A stretch of DNA of 35,160 nucleotides, from positions 1 to 35,160 of the forward strand of contig CAIYWO010000416.1 of the NCBI GenBank assembly GCA_903929925.1, written 5' to 3'. This document shows positions 34,316-35,160 of this stretch, in pieces. The stretch's first letter is position 1. Each line of letters begins with the position of its first letter. The translations under genes and the position numbers were made by a program. The stretch is from an uncultured beta proteobacterium. Lineage in GTDB: Bacteria; Pseudomonadota; Gammaproteobacteria; Burkholderiales; Burkholderiaceae_B. The notes below the pieces were generated by a model. That model searched no databases. It saw nothing but the letters and a program-made list of their open reading frames with translations, and was not told the DNA's origin.

Positions 34316-34391
34316 TGGCGCCGCCGAGACGAATCGAACGTCCGACTCCCTTCTTAGGAGGAAGGTACTCTATCCACTGAGTTACGGCGGC
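34316..34391 (-). tRNA. tRNA-Arg (anticodon CCU)
   Basis: On the minus strand a 76-nt cloverleaf with encoded CCA is visible. The acceptor stem pairs GCCGCCG with CGGCGGC, and the D arm contains ACTCAGTGGATAGAGT. The anticodon stem CCTTC/GAAGG closes the loop CTCCTAA with anticodon CCT, and the T loop is TTCGATT. It reads the AGG arginine codon. It lies between xerD and the MFS gene, all on the same strand. No clear terminator follows it. Confidence 0.95.
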
Positions 34392-34433
34392 TTGGTTCTA
34401 GTTTAGCAAGGTGCGCCACTTTCAGCGCTACCA

Positions 34434-35160
34434 CTAGCCCCTCGGGTGATGCTGAGCGTGCAACGACTTGAGTCGCTCACGCGCAACGTGTGTGTAAATC
34501 TGCGTTGTCGAGATATCGGCATGCCCCAGCAGCATCTGCACCACCCGCAAATCTGCCCCATGATTAAGCAGATGGGTCGCAAAGGCATGACGCAACACAT
34601 GTGGCGACAAAGGCGCCTTTACACCTGCCAATACCGCGTATTTCTTAATGAGCAACCAGAAAGACTGACGCGTCATCGGTCCGGCCCGCGCCGTCACGAA
34701 TAAAGCGGGTGCCGTACGCGCCCCCATTAGAGCCGGGCGTGCTTCTTTCAGATAAGTCGTTATCCAATGCGCTGCCTCTGCACCGAGAGGCACGAGGCGA
34801 TCTTTACCGCCCTTACCTTGGACCACACGCACAACCCCGTCCCCGAGGCTCACATCGAGCACAGCCAAACCAACCAACTCTGACACCCGTAACCCCGTCG
34901 CATAAAGCACCTCTAACATTGCGCGGTCGCGCAAGCCACGTGGTGTGTGCAGGGGTGGCTGTTTAAGCAAGGATTCAACCTGCCCTTCAGACAAAGTCTT
35001 GGGGATCCGCAAAGCCTGCTTAGCCGAAGTGAGCTGTAAACACGGATCGGCAGAAACACGCTGATGCCGAAGCGCCCACAGGTAGTAACGGCGTAGCGTT
35101 GCGAGCCGTCTATTCGCAGTGCTTGGTTTGGTTTCCGCGTGTTTGGCAGCAAACCAAGCC
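34434..35160 (-). CDS. xerD: Site-specific tyrosine recombinase XerD, N-terminus outside the window
   Basis: XerD, with XerC, resolves chromosome dimers at dif under FtsK control. The frame is open to the right edge, so only the C-terminal 241 residues are seen of an expected 300 or so. The visible start (AWFAAKHAETKPSTANRRLATLRRYY in part) belongs to the SAM-like core-binding domain. The catalytic domain has the first Arg in TGLRVSELVGL, then HVLRHAFATHLL (HxxR), LGHADISTTQIY with the final His and nucleophilic Tyr, and the XerD-typical end RLKSLHAQHHPRG. The last stretch, LGHADIS with QIYTHV, favours XerD over XerC. Confidence 0.95.
   Translation of the reverse strand, partial: AWFAAKHAETKPSTANRRLATLRRYYLWALRHQRVSADPCLQLTSAKQALRIPKTLSEGQVESLLKQPPLHTPRGLRDRAMLEVLYATGLRVSELVGLAVLDVSLGDGVVRVVQGKGGKDRLVPLGAEAAHWITTYLKEARPALMGARTAPALFVTARAGPMTRQSFWLLIKKYAVLAGVKAPLSPHVLRHAFATHLLNHGADLRVVQMLLGHADISTTQIYTHVARERLKSLHAQHHPRG

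Noticed and set aside
34316..35160. tRNA-Arg next to a tyrosine recombinase as a sign of an integrated element
   Set aside because: The recombinase is clearly housekeeping XerD by sequence, and no phage or plasmid genes or tRNA 3'-end repeats are seen nearby.

Overview
The window looks like a chromosomal segment of a betaproteobacterium, most likely order Burkholderiales (Alcaligenaceae-like). This rests on gene order and protein style: rlmE/ftsH/folP/glmM next to ppx/ppk/pst, ffs-dnaX-ybaB-recR, carAB near greA, and a betaproteobacterial AddA/AddB-like helicase-nuclease pair. Base composition appears moderate. Almost everything is housekeeping; I found no prophage, insertion sequence, CRISPR array or toxin-antitoxin locus. 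No species call is possible from the sequence alone.

Layout. Positions 1-370 carry no recognisable gene. A tRNA-Pro(UGG) gene with a strong terminator follows (371-485). Positions 516-8072 form a phosphate/polyphosphate island: pstSCAB and ppk on the minus strand, and ppx divergent from ppk. A strong Pho box lies before pstS. A weaker, similarly placed one lies in the ppk-ppx gap. phoU is not next to pstB. Positions 8096-13024 hold a minus-strand cluster (rlmE, ftsH, folP, glmM) for rRNA methylation, membrane proteolysis, folate and cell-wall precursors. yhbY is divergent from rlmE and convergent with greA. Positions 14366-16507 are three plus-strand genes: ferredoxin-NADP reductase, a TetR regulator and a histidine phosphatase. 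A promoter covered by inverted repeats precedes the reductase gene. Positions 16522-22847 are carA-carB followed, with almost no spacing, by a CaiB-type CoA-transferase gene and an SDR gene. tal is divergent from carA. Positions 23974-26747 hold ffs (4.5S RNA), dnaX, ybaB and recR. Positions 26765-32882 hold the AddA/AddB-like repair genes. A 47-codon membrane ORF, an MFS transporter, tRNA-Arg(CCU) and a XerD gene running off the right edge complete the window.

How the parts fit: Pst imports phosphate, Ppk stores it as polyphosphate and Ppx releases it, and the Pho-box pattern suggests joint PhoB control. The most interesting signals are regulatory or family-level. They are the fpr operator/promoter overlap, the terminator inside the greA leader, the UUG start of carA aligned with its E. 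coli counterpart, the AddB-like protein that appears to have lost its iron-sulfur cysteines, and the possible small membrane protein upstream of addB. I did not find a convincing new multi-gene system.
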